Shown: positions 11,385 to 23,742 of the stretch, piece by piece
Layout: every line of letters starts with the position of its first letter
Position numbering within the stretch: position 1 is the stretch's first letter
Origin: Cenococcum geophilum 1.58
Taxonomy: Eukaryota; Ascomycota; Dothideomycetes; Gloniales; Gloniaceae
Direction of reading: 5' to 3'
Assembly: GCA_001692895.1 (NCBI GenBank)
Contig: KV748187.1
Coordinates: forward strand, 2,600,836-2,664,835
Length of the DNA: 64,000 bases
Translations under genes and position numbers: made by a program
Notes under the pieces: model-generated
What the model was told of the DNA's origin: nothing
Database searches by the model: none
What the model saw: the letters and a program-made list of their open reading frames with translations, nothing else

Positions 11385-11459
11385 TAAGTCTTTACTAGTT
11401 AAGGCTTTGCTAGTTAAGGCTTTACTAGCTAAAGCTTTACTAGCTAAGGCTTTATTCCT
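11385..11459 (-). repeat. 15-bp tandem repeat, five copies
   Basis: Five exact-length units (11,385, 11,400, 11,415, 11,430, 11,445) of TAAGGCTTTACTAGY. On the minus strand the array reads as an open pentapeptide repeat, (A/T)SKAL, a hydrophilic composition typical of a disordered coding region. The differences between units are mostly transitions. Confidence 0.88.
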
Positions 11460-12430
11460 ATTAATTCCTTCTATAGGTCTAGGTGTCTTACTCTATAGTA
11501 TTAATTAAGTAGTTTTAGGTCTTTAAAGTCCTCTCTGTAGGATTTATAAGGTTTAGTTTTTAACTAGTAGAGGTAGGTAATATAGGCTATACTTAGCGGT
11601 TCCGCCTTTACTATATCTTAAATATGTCTTAAGAGGGATAACCACCTAGAAAAATTAGACTTGTACCCCTTAACTATGCAGTTAAACCTCTCCTTTAGCT
11701 TTAGCTTATTTGCATTCTTTTTTAATTGGCGCGTATAGGGCTTTACAGCGTCCTTTAGAATACTAGTTTCCTCTTTAAAGCTAGACTTAGGATTATAGTT
11801 AGAGTCTTCTAGTTCTAATAAGCCTATATCCTTATAGGTGTTACTAGGATACTCTATAGATATTTAACCTATTACCTAATAAGTATAGGATTTGGTTATA
11901 AGATGTAAAATAAGATACCCTCTTACTATACTCTTAGTCTTAAAGATGCTTTATTATAATAACAATAATATAAAAAAGGTATAGTAGGATATATATACCG
12001 AAATAGAGATAGGTTCTAGTATTTATATTATTCTAATAGGAATAAGTTAGTGCTTTGCTAGTGGCGACTATTAATAAGGGCTGGGGTATTTTAAAGCGCT
12101 TAGCTTAGCGAACTGTTAACTAGTTATTTTATATTCTGGCGTATAAGCTGCTCTCTATAACCGCTTCCTTAGTATAGTCTAATAAACTACGCCTTAAATA
12201 CAGGAGAATTAACGCACTATTAAAGGTAGTACTTAGTTAATTTTCTAGAAAACGAATTTAGGATCTGGTTTAGCGATGCTAGATCGGAAAAATTAAAATC
12301 TAGATTTAAGAAACCGAATTCCGGGATCCTTAAACCCTAAATCTTTTATACTTTTAGGTATACGCGGTTTTTAGGGTAGTGGATAACGTTTTGCCCTCTT
12401 CCGATCTTTTATAAAACTAGGCTTATATTA
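11460..12430. other. RIPped DNA, no gene assigned
   Basis: A weakly coherent minus-strand reading continues from the pentapeptide array for a few hundred bases (Lys/Asp/Glu-containing), but it is too stop-rich to call. 12,240-12,420 is somewhat GC-richer and holds CCGAATTCCGGGATCC. It may be the promoter or 5' end of the DUF3723-type relic that follows. Confidence 0.3.
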
Positions 12431-15400
12431 TAACTACTTTTAAGATTTTTTACAGCTTATACTGCACTTAAAAAAAGAGGTAATAGTAATAAACACGCTA
12501 GATAAAGACTTCGCAGCTATTAAAGTATAGTATTTTAGAGGGGTTACAAAGATTAACCTTAGAGCACTTAATTTTAAGCATCCTTTAGCGCGTAAATATT
12601 ATCGTAGGCCGTCTAAAAAAAGTTACAGTCCTAAAAAATATTTTTAAGAGAACTAGTTACAACCGATTAACTAAGGAATATTTTATTAAGGCTATTATAG
12701 ATAATAACGCACTTATAGATGCCCTTAGGGTCTCTAGTATTAATAAGAATACACTTTATTAGAAGGAAGATACTATAAAGATTCCCTACCTTTCTATAAC
12801 CTAAGTTAATTGCCTTAATAGATTACACCGTATTAATACTACTAAGCAAGTTCTAGATCTAAATAATTAATAGTAAACTATTAAGCTTTACTCTAAATGT
12901 AAGTTTTAATATTTATACCCCCTTAAGTATCTAACGCAATTTTTAAAACTCTCTTTAAATGCTTTAATAAATATTATAGAGGCCTTTAGAAATAAGCAGC
13001 CCTTCTTAAACAGAGAAATATTTTATAAGATCTTATATTATCGTTAAAGAAATAATAATAAATTAGAGAACTAATGGCGGAGTTAGCTTATAGCTATAAA
13101 AGAGAAAGATTTATAGCAGCTATTAAAGAATAAGCGCTTTTAAGATGCATTTTACGCACTTAATAATATACCAGAACTCTTTTACCCAATTTAGCTAGGC
13201 ACTCTATATCGTTTTTTAGGTTTAAAGTGTAATAAGGTATATTTCTAAACTATATAGGTATACTCCTACTTATATATACTTAGGAGATCCTTAATTATTT
13301 TAAGTATATTTTAATTATCTAGAATTAAATTCTAGGCCGCAAAACTATTCTAGGCCGTAAAACTTTAAATATCTCATTTTCTGCTATTAATGCCCTTACG
13401 GTATAGAAACTGGAGCTTTATATACCTACTATCTCTAAAAGAGACCGGATTTCCATTAAAAGTTAAATATAATTAAAAATAATATTTCCTACCATTATAG
13501 ACTCCTATAAGAAAGATACGCTTTTTAAAAATATTCTATTAGTTCCTTACTTAATTCCTACTCTATATAGTTGCTTTAAAAATTTAAAGTATCTTAAACC
13601 TTACTATACTATCCTTAAATAACTCCTAGGCTCTAAACAAAAACATACTATCTAGCGTAGCTTTTTAGCTGTCTATTTTTGTCCTAAAAATTTTAATATT
13701 AAATATCTAGAAGACTAGATAATACAGCTATCCCTAATAACATTTAAGGGGGATAGATGGTTAGGTTACGTTACACTATAGGCATTTTATATGCGTTATT
13801 TTCTTAAGATAATATATATGGCTCTTAAAAAGAAGTAGGGTAAATAAAAACCCGTTATTAAAGAGCCAAATCTAGCTCTTTAGTATAAACTAGGAAATCT
13901 TGCCGTTATTTAAGGTTTTTGTATAGATTAGGCCCTTAAACTGTAGAAATAGAATCCTAATAGGGAACTTACTATCTATTTTCTTAAGTAAGTAAAGCCT
14001 AGTTGCGGGGATAATATTAGTAAACCTATATCTTAGGTTACGCGAGTGCTAAAGTTAATAAAGCATTCCTATAGAGAACGACAGCTTCCTTAGTTTACCT
14101 CTAAGGTAAAGTTACTTAGTAATCGTCGCTATAGCCGACCTTTTAAGGATAACTATATTAAGGATTAGTCCTCCTTATTTATTCCATTAATCTTCTTTAC
14201 AGACTATGTTTAAGATACTAAAATAACTTTATTTTATGTTAAGCGTAACTTATATTATAGCTTTCTTAAAAGTAGCACCCAATAGGTAAGGCGTTGGATA
14301 TTAAAATCTAAATACTTATTAATAATTTAAAGTTTAATTTCCTAGAAATATTAACTTCTTTCTATAGGCATACTAACGCCAACTATATCCCTAAAGCTTC
14401 TCTAGCTGTATCGCAAAGAGACTTATTAGCCTAAAAGGTGGAATAGCTTAAGGATATTAAGCGTTAGTTATGTACTAAGAATAAAAGCCTAAAAGGAGAG
14501 TTATAGGAAGAGAGAGATTTTAAGGAAGATATAAGAAGATAGTATAAATAGGACTTAACCATAGAGAGAGATAAAAATTGGCAGCTATAAAACAAGGTTA
14601 GAGATCTTAAAAGACTCTATTAAGACGTAGCATAAGATACCTAACGAGAAAAGGCTAAATTAGGGGAAGTGGAGATAAAAATTCAAAATTAGTAAATTCG
14701 GATTAGTAAACTTAAAAATTCTAATAATATTAATAATTTTATAAGTTATTACTCTAATAAAGATATTAGTGCGCCAAACCTATAAGAGACTATTTCCCTA
14801 CTAGAGAAAAAGATAAAGTTAATAATAAGATATAAAGAAGCTTTAAATACAGAATTAGTAAAGTAAAGGTAATTAATAGAGGGATATATTAAGTAGACCG
14901 CATTCTTTAAAATAGAAAATTCTAAGCTATAGGTCTAGCTAGTAACCCAAAAAACAGAAAAAGACAAATTAACCTTTAAGCTTTAAAAAAAATAAAGTAA
15001 GTGTTTAAACTTTTATTTAATCCTAGGATACAGAAGTTTAAGTTAATTTATTAACTATATAGGACCGTGCTAAAGATAAATATATTACTTAATTAAGGAA
15101 TACGTAAGCCTAGCTAGAGGCTAAAATAAATTAACTTAGAGCAAGTTTTAAAGCAAAAAATGGCGGACTATAAGCCTAACTTATAGCCTAGAAAAGAGAG
15201 AAAGATAAACTAATATCTAAGCTTTAAATAAGAAGAGCATAAATGCAGGATTTTAGTATCTAAACTATTATTTAATCCCTGGATAGAGAAGTTTAGGCTA
15301 ATTTGCTAACTATATAGGACTATACTAAAGATAAATAGATTACTTAATTAATAAATAGGCTAGCTTAGCTGCAGACTAAAGTATAGCAACTTTGTAACCA

Positions 15401-16700
15401 AATAGTTTAACTACTAAATTCTAACCTTAAGGCGGAGGCAAGTGCTAATAAAGCAAAAATATTATAATATAAAATCGTTAACCTTAAATCTAAACTTAAG
15501 AAAACCTAAGCCTAGTTAAAGAGTAGAGAACTTATAGGCTCCTAGTAGGCCTAAATAATTAATGACCTTATATACCAGATAGAAGAACTTTAGGCTACTA
15601 CGTATTAAGAAACTCTTAAAGCTATAGGCCGCGCTTTAGGAGTATAAGCTAGTTAGGAGAGAACCTAGTAATATTATACCGTTACTAAAGAGACTAATAA
15701 TAATGTTATTATACGTAAATCTGGTTTACTGTAGAGAGAGAGCACTACTGCCTAGCTTATAGATATTAGAGAGATTAGGCAGATAAAGTCTAGGGGCGGT
15801 AAGTATATTTTAGTTTTCTTAATTTAACTTATTTACGGTTTTAGGTGCTATTAAATAGACGTTTTAAAGGATAAGGAATATATAGCCAAATTTATATAAT
15901 AGTGTATAGAATGCGCAGGAGATATATATACTAGCCGCTTTAGTATTCTTTAGCTAGTTACGCCTAAGACCTAGACTATAAATCTTAAGGATTTCTACCT
16001 TAAGAATAGTGGTTACTATTTCGGGAAATTGGCGGATATAGGGACGTTTATAAACAGTATTACTAAAATAGTAAAGAAACGTCGCTTAGCGCTTGTGAGA
16101 AATATAAATAAAAATATAAAGGAGGTTATTAATAAGTAGGACCATTACCTAATCGCATATAGGAAATAACAGAAGCTAATATTCCTAAATTAGGAGCTTA
16201 AGCCTATACCAGGACAGATAGAGTAGGAATTAAGCCTAAAGAACTTAGTAAAGGACTTAGATTTCTAGGTTAGTAAGGCGTTCCCTATAGTATCTACTAC
16301 TGCTAGTAATAAAAGCGCTATTTAGGAAAGCTAGACTAATATTAATATTAATAAAAGGTAGAACAAGGCTTAAAAAAATAAAGCTATAATTAAAACTAGA
16401 AAGCCGTAAGGGTCGCTACTGCCGCCACTACCGCTATTGCCTAAGGGCAATTTTATATATAATACTTTAGGAAATACTTTAGGACCGTTAATAGAGCTTA
16501 ATAACCCAAATAGTAATATTAGTATTGGTGGAAACCAAAATAAAGAATAGCTGCAGTTACTTAATACTAAAGACAATAATAAATTATAATTAGGAAAAAA
16601 AATATAAAATAGTATTAAAATAAAAGACCGTAGAGCATAAAAGCAGATTACCAACCTAGTAATAATAATTAGATCGTCTAAAACAAAATAAAAGAGCCGC
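12431..16700 (+). pseudogene. DUF3723-type fungal protein relic with coiled-coil tail
   Basis: A long plus-strand relic with about 5-8% stops (TAA/TAG). The N-terminal domain (about 12,445-13,240) holds LNRLHRINTTKQVLDLNN, EAFRNKQPFLNREIFYKILY and IPELFYPIQLGTLYRFLGLK. I recall these blocks from an uncharacterised fungal family in the form GLHRL.AA, EYSNE.P.SDGEIYRKIR and IPGLW....TLHR. A middle domain (about 13,340-14,320) holds LIPTLYSCFKNLKYLKPYY, KPVIKEPN and ITLFYVKRNLYYSFL. A Lys/Glu coiled coil runs from 14,330 to about 15,780. A C-terminal part (about 15,860-16,650) is Asn/Pro-rich. The N-terminal domain changes frame once near 12,640. The length (over 1,300 codons) and coiled-coil tail fit DUF3723. 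The name is from memory; function unknown. DUF3723 genes are frequent Starship cargo. Confidence 0.7.
15799..15858 (+). other. probable spliceosomal intron in DUF3723-type relic
   Basis: A 60-bp segment begins GTAAGTAT and ends AAATAG, typical of short filamentous-fungal introns. Removing it keeps the frame: the exon ending IREIR.IKSRG joins in phase to VLKDKEYIAKF, and the segment itself does not continue the protein-like reading. The alternative acceptor at 15,844 breaks the frame. Confidence 0.55.
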
Positions 16701-17914
16701 TTAGTCCTTAGCTATCCCTAAGATAATGCGGAATTCTAATATTAAAATATTATAACAGTTACCCAGAACCTAATAGTTCTTTACTAGTCGCGAATATCTA
16801 ATCTTAAATTATAACGGTTTAACTTTAACAAATTAGCATAATATAAATGTATTAAAGACCCCACTTAATTATATATAACTATCCATTATTTAAAATAAAA
16901 CTACTAGGTATAAGAGCTGGGTTTAAAGATTAGAGGTAGTGGTATTATTTAAAGCGAGTTAAACAACTAGGTTTTGTTTAATCTATTATTTATATACCAT
17001 ATTAGTAATGCGGACTTAGTATAACCCCTATTCTAACGGCTAGGAAAGCAACTACTACGCTACGCGTTTTTAATAAATCTACTAGTAGGATATAACCTAG
17101 CAGAGAAAGACCCGTTTAAGTTGGGTGGACTTACCCTTTAGCTATACCTTAAGCTGCCCTAGCTATCTAAGCCTAGGTTATATTTTAAGGTTAGTTTTAA
17201 CTAACTACAGTAGCATAAGGCCTCTTTTTAACTTTATAGCTTAACTGTCTAGTACTAGGTTAAAGGGCGTAGATAAATAGTAGCTAATTAGATATATCTT
17301 AGAATTATTTATCCTCTTCTTTAATAGGCGCAAGATAGGGGAAGTCCTTATTATTATCTTCTAAGAAGTTTTTATCTAGTTCCTAGTTAGGATCCTAGTT
17401 ATCTCTTGTAATATTATTACCCCTATTATAAAAACTAATAGGAAAGCTATTAAGGGGTTAGTTAAGTATATTTTTAGTAAACCTAGAAGTCTATATACCT
17501 TTACTAAGCCTATTAAAGCTAATATAACTACCGTTAAAGCTTAGATTAAAGGAGGTTTAGGTTTACAATATTATTATTACTAGGTAGACTACCATCGGAT
17601 CTTTAGTAAGGAGCCCTCCAGCTTCTTAAAACTCGTTAACAGTTTAGTAGTTAGCTAGGTAGTAATTCCGTAAATTATAGCATTACTATATACTTTAGTT
17701 AGCAAGATATATTCTAGCAAAAACTTAAAGGAAACTAACTATCTCTTTTATAGATTTAGGCTAGTTCTTATCGGGATAGGAATAGAAAATATACTTAACT
17801 CTATTTCTTTTAATAATAAGGGCGAGTTTAGTATTAGGGACTCTTCTTATAAGCTTATAACATTTCCTATTAATTCCTTCTTTACGGCGTTTAAAAAAAA
17901 TTTATACTATAGAT
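16701..17914. other. RIPped DNA with faint coding traces
   Basis: A plus-strand reading near 17,080-17,330 (VGYNLAEKDPFKLGG, then Leu/Lys-rich) looks protein-like but has a background stop rate. Nothing was identified. I looked here for tyrosine-recombinase (DUF3435) motifs and could not support them. Confidence 0.25.
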
Positions 17915-18290
17915 ATTATAATGGGAATAGCTAAGGGTAAAGAGAAAAAAATACATAAAGCTTAAATCTTAGTAGTGGTTAAATATTAATAAGTTAATAT
18001 AAAGTTAGTGGATAAGCTTATAAGGAGAATAGTAGACATTTATATACTGCCAAACCTAGATTTTACTACTAATACTAAGCTTTTTAAGACTATATATTCT
18101 AGTCTCGCGGATCTAGCTATAGAGTTAAGGGATATATTACAGCTCGCGCGCGTAAGGACTAGTTAAAGGGTCTATAGAGAGTGTCCTATAGTTAATTGTT
18201 CCTTTATAAAAGCCGTGTCTAATAAATACTAGTTTTATAGCTTTCGAACTTTTACTCTAATTAGCTGCGGCACTTGGTTAGGATTTTAAT
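17915..18290 (+). pseudogene. unidentified coding relic
   Basis: The plus-strand frame has about 5% stops. It starts at IIMGIAKGKEKKIHKA and runs through LVDKLIRRIVDIYILPNLDF and SSLADLAIELRDILQLARVR, then into a Cys/Phe-rich stretch (FRTFTLISCGTWLGF). The best part (17,990-18,170) has almost no stops and a normal soluble composition. Family unknown. It may continue to about 18,600 with more stops. Confidence 0.4.
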
Positions 18291-21200
18291 TATACTCTTA
18301 CTACCTATTAGCTTATACTAACTGTTAGATATAAGCTCTTAATGCGTATACTATAAATTTAACTATCTAAAGGCTTATGCACGCTAGTAATACTTTCCCG
18401 CTTAGCTATATCTTATTCTTCCCTAATACTAATAAAAAGGGAGCGAGATAATAGACGTCTGTTGGATATACCTAAGTGGTATACTCTAAACGTGGCCCCC
18501 TTATTTACACGCGTTAAAAGGAATTAATGCTAGGGCTTTAGCGGTAAACTAATAAGCGGCTAGTTAGAAGGTATGTATACTAAAAAAAAAGGCGAAGCTG
18601 GATACTAAGTAAGTTAAGTATTATATTTTAAGGATTAGGGATTAGTAATCTCGGATACTAAATTTAAGATTAATTATAAAATCGTAAATTGCTAATTTGT
18701 AAACCCCGCCTTCTCTAAAAATGGTTTCTAGATTTTAAAATCCGTCTTTATATATTTTAAAACTATCTATATAGGCTAAATTATGTAAGTAAAGTATATA
18801 TCTAGGTACTAGTATATAACGTATATTTTACCTAGGAAATTCAGCATTATAGAACACTATATAAATAATCACAATCTTCCTTATCTCCCTTAGAGCCGTA
18901 TTTAGAGCATTTACTTTATAGAAGCTCTTATAGCTAATTAATGCACCTACCTATAAGTTAATCTTCTCTTTTTTTTTTTACAAAAGACTTAATTATACGT
19001 TAGTTATTAAGCGCTAAAAAAAGCTCTGATATAAGCGTACTTATAGCGATTCTCATTCTTCTTTATATTATAGTAAATATTATTATCTATACTCTTAGAA
19101 TTTCAGGCCGCGCCAAGTTGGCGAAACGTTGTGGCTCTCTTTTTGTTATTAATATAGTCCCGCTATATCTTAGTAGTAGGACTAGTCTAATTAGTAATAA
19201 AGTCCTTTATCTAAATCTAAGCCAATACGGCCTACTTTACCGCTAGATAGGCCGCGTTTACGTAATTTAAGGTCTTATATATAGTTTTACTAACTTCTTA
19301 GTAGTTCCCAGTTCCGCTTAGGAAATATTAGTTTATTACTCTATACTACACTTACTCTTATACTAAAAGAATACTAGCTTATTTTAGTTATTATATTACT
19401 TAGTAAACTATCCGTATTATATCTCCGGCGCTATATATATAAAGTATTCCTTAAATTATACTTAGTCTCCGTAATTGCGCTTATAGGTATACTATAGGTT
19501 TACGTTAAGTTAAGAAAAACTCTATTAGTAATTTATCTCTCTATTAGCTCTATATTATAGCTTATTTATTATATAATCTAGCTTATCCGTTTATGCTTTT
19601 AAAACTATAGCTTTAGTTTAGCTAATAAAGTTACTATAAAAAGTTTTCTATATTAGTTAGACTCTATATAGGCCATATAGGTATTAATTACTCTTAAGAA
19701 ACTGTAGAAAGTCACACCTAGGGAATATATATATCTTACATTGCCAGGCATTGCTCGCCACTTTAGTAGATTTTTTTAAGCTTATTTATACTTAATTATA
19801 TAGTATTCGCAAGACTCTAATAAGGCTAGTACTACTATTACCCTCTTAGTATAAAGGTATAAAGGTTTTAGTAATACACTAATAATAATACTAAGCCAGT
19901 TATCTGCAATCGTTAATAGGCTATATAGTTAAATATAGAGTTTAGATAAGTTTAATAAAGTTCTTTTTATTATAAGTAGAGTTAGGATTGCCGCTTATCT
20001 ACTTTTAGCTAAGTACCTCCTTAAAGCTTATAAAGATTGTAGCGCTTACATACGTAGACTTTTATTAGTGTAGTTCTTAGAGATATTAGGTAAAACTTTA
20101 ATACCTTACCTAGGTTACTTCTAACCTTCCTTAACAGATTAAGAGACCTAGGCTAGCTAGTTCCTATATCTCTTACTTAAAATAGATAGCTAGGGGATTT
20201 TTACTATTACTTTCTTTATTCCGAATATAACGTAAGGGTTAATGGCTAACCTTTAAATAATATTGCCGCTAGCGCGTAATCGCTTATTTAGGACGGATAG
20301 ATTATTAGATCTACCCTAGTACGTTAAAAATAAATAGTTAGCAGAGGCTAGTAATATAGCAATCTTTAGTAAGTATACCTATTTGCGGGGGTTTCTCCTT
20401 TACTAATATTGCTGTAGTTTATAGGACTCTTACTTTTAAAAGCGTAGTAAGAAAGGCGGTGCGCTTATACCAGTAAGACATATATATTTTTAATGCTAGA
20501 TTCTAGCTAAAAGAGACAGCTATAAGTAAATTAGTAATAATAAGATATTCCTAAAAAACGGCAGGCTAGATAAGACTAAAACGTATTATATATAGGAAAT
20601 AATTAAATTGCCTAACAGTAACTAGAAATACTTAGTAATTATTTAGAAAATGTTAAAGTACTATAGGAGAAAGTTCTGTTTCTAAACTATTTAGGCCTAA
20701 GTTTACTACACGCCATATACTTAGGGGTAAATTCTACTTCTCTTTCATTTTTAAAGATTCGCTATTAATCTCCTTTTGCCTACTTTTATTAAGGCGTTTT
20801 ATATAGCTAATCTAAGTCTCTTTTATATTTCACTTTTATCTACTAAAGCTATAAGTGTTTTTCTATTATTATTCTTAAGCGCCTCTTTAAGCTCTTAGAA
20901 CCTTATAATATACCTAATAAACTTATTAAGGTTCCTTTTATAATAAGATTAAAGTTTACTAAACATTAGGTTAGTTATAGACTCTTTAGTAGGCTTCTAG
21001 CATAAAACTGCTACTCTATCTATAATATAAACTAAGCAATACCTTAAATTCTTATTTCTCTTCGCGGCTCTAATGCTTATTAGCCTAGGCTTCCACTCTA
21101 CCCAGTATTTAAGTGCACCGTTTTTGGTTATACCTTCTAAAATTTAGTTTAGTCTTCTTAGGAATCTAGTAGGCTGTTTGTCTTCGCTTTTATAATCTAA

Positions 21201-22934
21201 GCTATTATTAGAAATATCTGTAAAGTGGGCCTTATTATTACCTGCTTGGCTATTAGTATAATTAAAAGATCTATAATTATCTAGCTATCCTACTAGAAGG
21301 TATTAGAGAAATATACTTAACACTAGTAACTATATTCGCGGGGTTAGATAAGCCTATTATTAGGTAAGAAGATTAATAATCTAAACTTAATATATAGGGC
21401 TGGCCTTACTATAGCTTTCCGTATAGTTTGTTCCTAAGATATATATATTCTTATACTCTTAGGTGTTATAAGGATACAAAATTTCCGTTCTAGATATTTA
21501 GGCAGGTAAAGATAGTATTCCTACTTATTTAGAATTAGACGGCTATAAGTGGTCCTTAGCTAGAGAAAGTATAGCTAGTAAGAGCTTAGGGCTAGTATAA
21601 AAGAATTAAGAATTATAAGTGCTATAGAGAAAAGAAAAAACTACGTAATAGCGCCCTTTATACCCTTATAGGACTAACGCCAGAAGCACAGTTCTAATCT
21701 AAAAATATTAAACTATATAAGCTGCTTCGCTGTAACACTAAGTTATATTAACAGTTATAAAATAATCTCTTTACCGCCTATAGCTTCTGGGTATTTAGGG
21801 GGCTAATACCTCTACTAGCATCTAGTATCTAAGCCCCTTCTTATAATATTAAATAAATCCCCTATTTAATTCTGGGCGTAAAACTTAGCTTAGCCGGATT
21901 ATTAACTTTAAACGATAATTAACTATTAGGGCTATTCCTAAACACTAATATATAGAAGCCCTTATCTAGTTCCAGATAGAGTAAGAACTATATTTCTAAA
22001 CTTCTTCTTAGTTATATTAGAGGTGGCTAAATACGCAGCAGCTTTATTTCCTAACTCCTTACTTATACTATATGCCTTAGAAACCGTAGCATAGCGCTTA
22101 GAAAGTGGTATTGCTTTCACCCACGTTATATAAATTTAGGTAGAAAAATTAATCTTAGAGTAACTTATACGATTCCGGCTAACAAATTTATGTAAACTTC
22201 TTTAGCCACTAAAGTATGCGGTATTTATATAAGCTTCTTTATATTAATGCTAATAAGAGCTAGAGCACTAAGACTACTTATAATCTAATAAGTAATAATA
22301 GCTAAGCACTGCTTATAAAGCTAGAGACTAGGGCGTTAGTTCTTCCGCACTAATATAATATATTCTAGTTAGGTATTTATATTTAGTAATAGCTTAGCTA
22401 ATTATTACCCCTAATAATGCCTCCTCTAACCTAAACAGCTACTATTGGATTTAGTTTAATAGCTTACGCTTTTAGGTATAGAGCGCATATTAAATAAGGA
22501 GTAATTATAGCTAATAGATATTATACGCCAGCTAAAGGGTAAAGGGGCCGCTAATATACTTCGCCTTATTTAGGTAATATTAATCTTCCTTTCTAAACTT
22601 AGTCTTAGCCTAGCTAAGTAGTAAAGGAAATATTATAAAGATGGCATTCGCCTTACCTCTAAATGTCCTTAAATTAAGCTACTTTTTCCCTAAATACCAA
22701 GCCTTGCTAAAATATAGTTCTTTTCTATACTCGTTAAATAAGTCCTATTATATATATGCCTTAGATAAACCTAAATTAGATTACTAATAATTCTTATAGG
22801 TCTATAGGAAGAGCTTAGAAGACGATCTATATATACTACCCTAATATTATATATTTTATACCTTATAATTAAGAATAGAAAGAGGATAGTAATAAAAATA
22901 GTAATAAAGAGACAGTAGTTTTAAATAATAGTAA
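18291..22934. other. RIPped DNA, no assignable gene
   Basis: Long TpA-saturated stretch. A small minus-strand block near 19,080-19,280 reads KRGLSSGKVGRIGLDLDKGL and HNVSPTWRGLKF and may be an exon scrap. A single plus-strand frame can be read from 19,381 to 23,319, but its stop rate (about 14%) equals background, so no gene is claimed except for its last part. Confidence 0.3.
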
Positions 22935-23319
22935 TAAGCTACGGACTTCTAGCCACCTTATTAATAAATTACGCTAGAGTAACCTAGTAGAAGGGCAAAT
23001 TAATACTACTAATATTAATAAACTGAGCCAGAGTGACGCTAATAGATTATTAAGTAATAATAGAGAACTTAGGATTTGGCGTAATTTAGTAGGCAAGACT
23101 TTATAAGTGTAATGCTATATAGAAAAATAAAGTAGAAATTTAATAAGAAACTATAGAACGCCTATAAAATGCCTAGTGGTCTGTCTACGTTCTAAAACCC
23201 ATACTTTTGTCTTTCTTAGCTTAACCTCTTCTAAGCTCTATATAATTTATAATAATCTCTTAAGTCCCTTAACACGGGCAGAAGATTTTATTTACTATAT
23301 TACCGATAAAGGACAACTA
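22935..23319 (+). pseudogene. coding relic interrupted by the Gypsy insertion (left part)
   Basis: About 126 plus-strand codons with only four stops (3%), against about 12% background. The codon-aligned minus strand has about three times as many stops. The protein is Asn/Ser/Lys-rich first, then NINKLSQSDANRLLSNNREL, KTHTFVFLSLTSSKLY and LTRAEDFIYYITDKGQL. The frame runs directly into the 5-bp target duplication of the Gypsy element. It resumes in the same phase beyond the element at 31,357 once one copy of the duplication is counted. Family unknown. Confidence 0.5.
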
Positions 23320-23320
23320 A

Positions 23321-23742
23321 TGTTACGGACGCTTTAAGTACGATATTACAACTACTTGGAGAGAAGTTAGAAGAAGCTAGTTAGTTAATACAGGCACAGT
23401 CCAGGATGGAACCCGTGGAACTATGTGACGAGGAATGGTAAGTAAGGTCACGTGATGTAATCTATATAATCTGTGTAATCTGCGAGATCTATAATAAAGC
23501 GAATAGAGTAGATAGAGCAGATAGAGCAACGACTTTCTTAGGAGTACGGTTGTGTATTTAAGGACCCTTAGTCCCTACCTAGATAGTTCCTTCCTCGTAG
23601 TAATTCTTAGAATATAATTAGAGTTAATCTATTAGGTAACTACTCTACTAGTTATTATTACGTTGTTAACTTAATTTGCTTTACCTATATACCTAGCCTA
23701 ATAATAAACCCACTGTAGTACTTGCTATAAGGTTCCGTTATA
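23321..23742 (+). repeat. 5' LTR of the Gypsy element
   Basis: 422 bp, opening TGTTACGGACGC, the same length as the 3' copy. It contains an intact palindromic E-box, TCACGTGA (23,448-23,455). The stretch around 23,525-23,600 is nearly identical to the other LTR. Confidence 0.93.

Noticed and set aside
11385-11459. CRISPR-like array
   Set aside because: Contiguous 15-bp units without spacers, in a eukaryotic context; a minisatellite.
16370-16654. Open minus-strand frame of 94 codons, hydrophobic
   Set aside because: It is the antisense mirror of the Asn/Lys-rich C-terminal part of the DUF3723-type relic on the plus strand.
16701-18290. Possible DUF3435 (Starship captain) relic
   Set aside because: No combination of the conserved Arg, His and Tyr blocks could be placed in a consistent order.
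19381-23319. A single plus-strand frame readable for nearly 4 kb as one giant protein
   Set aside because: Its stop rate (about 14%) equals the background of this TpA-rich DNA, and the codon-aligned minus strand is equally readable. Only the final 126 codons are clearly below background.
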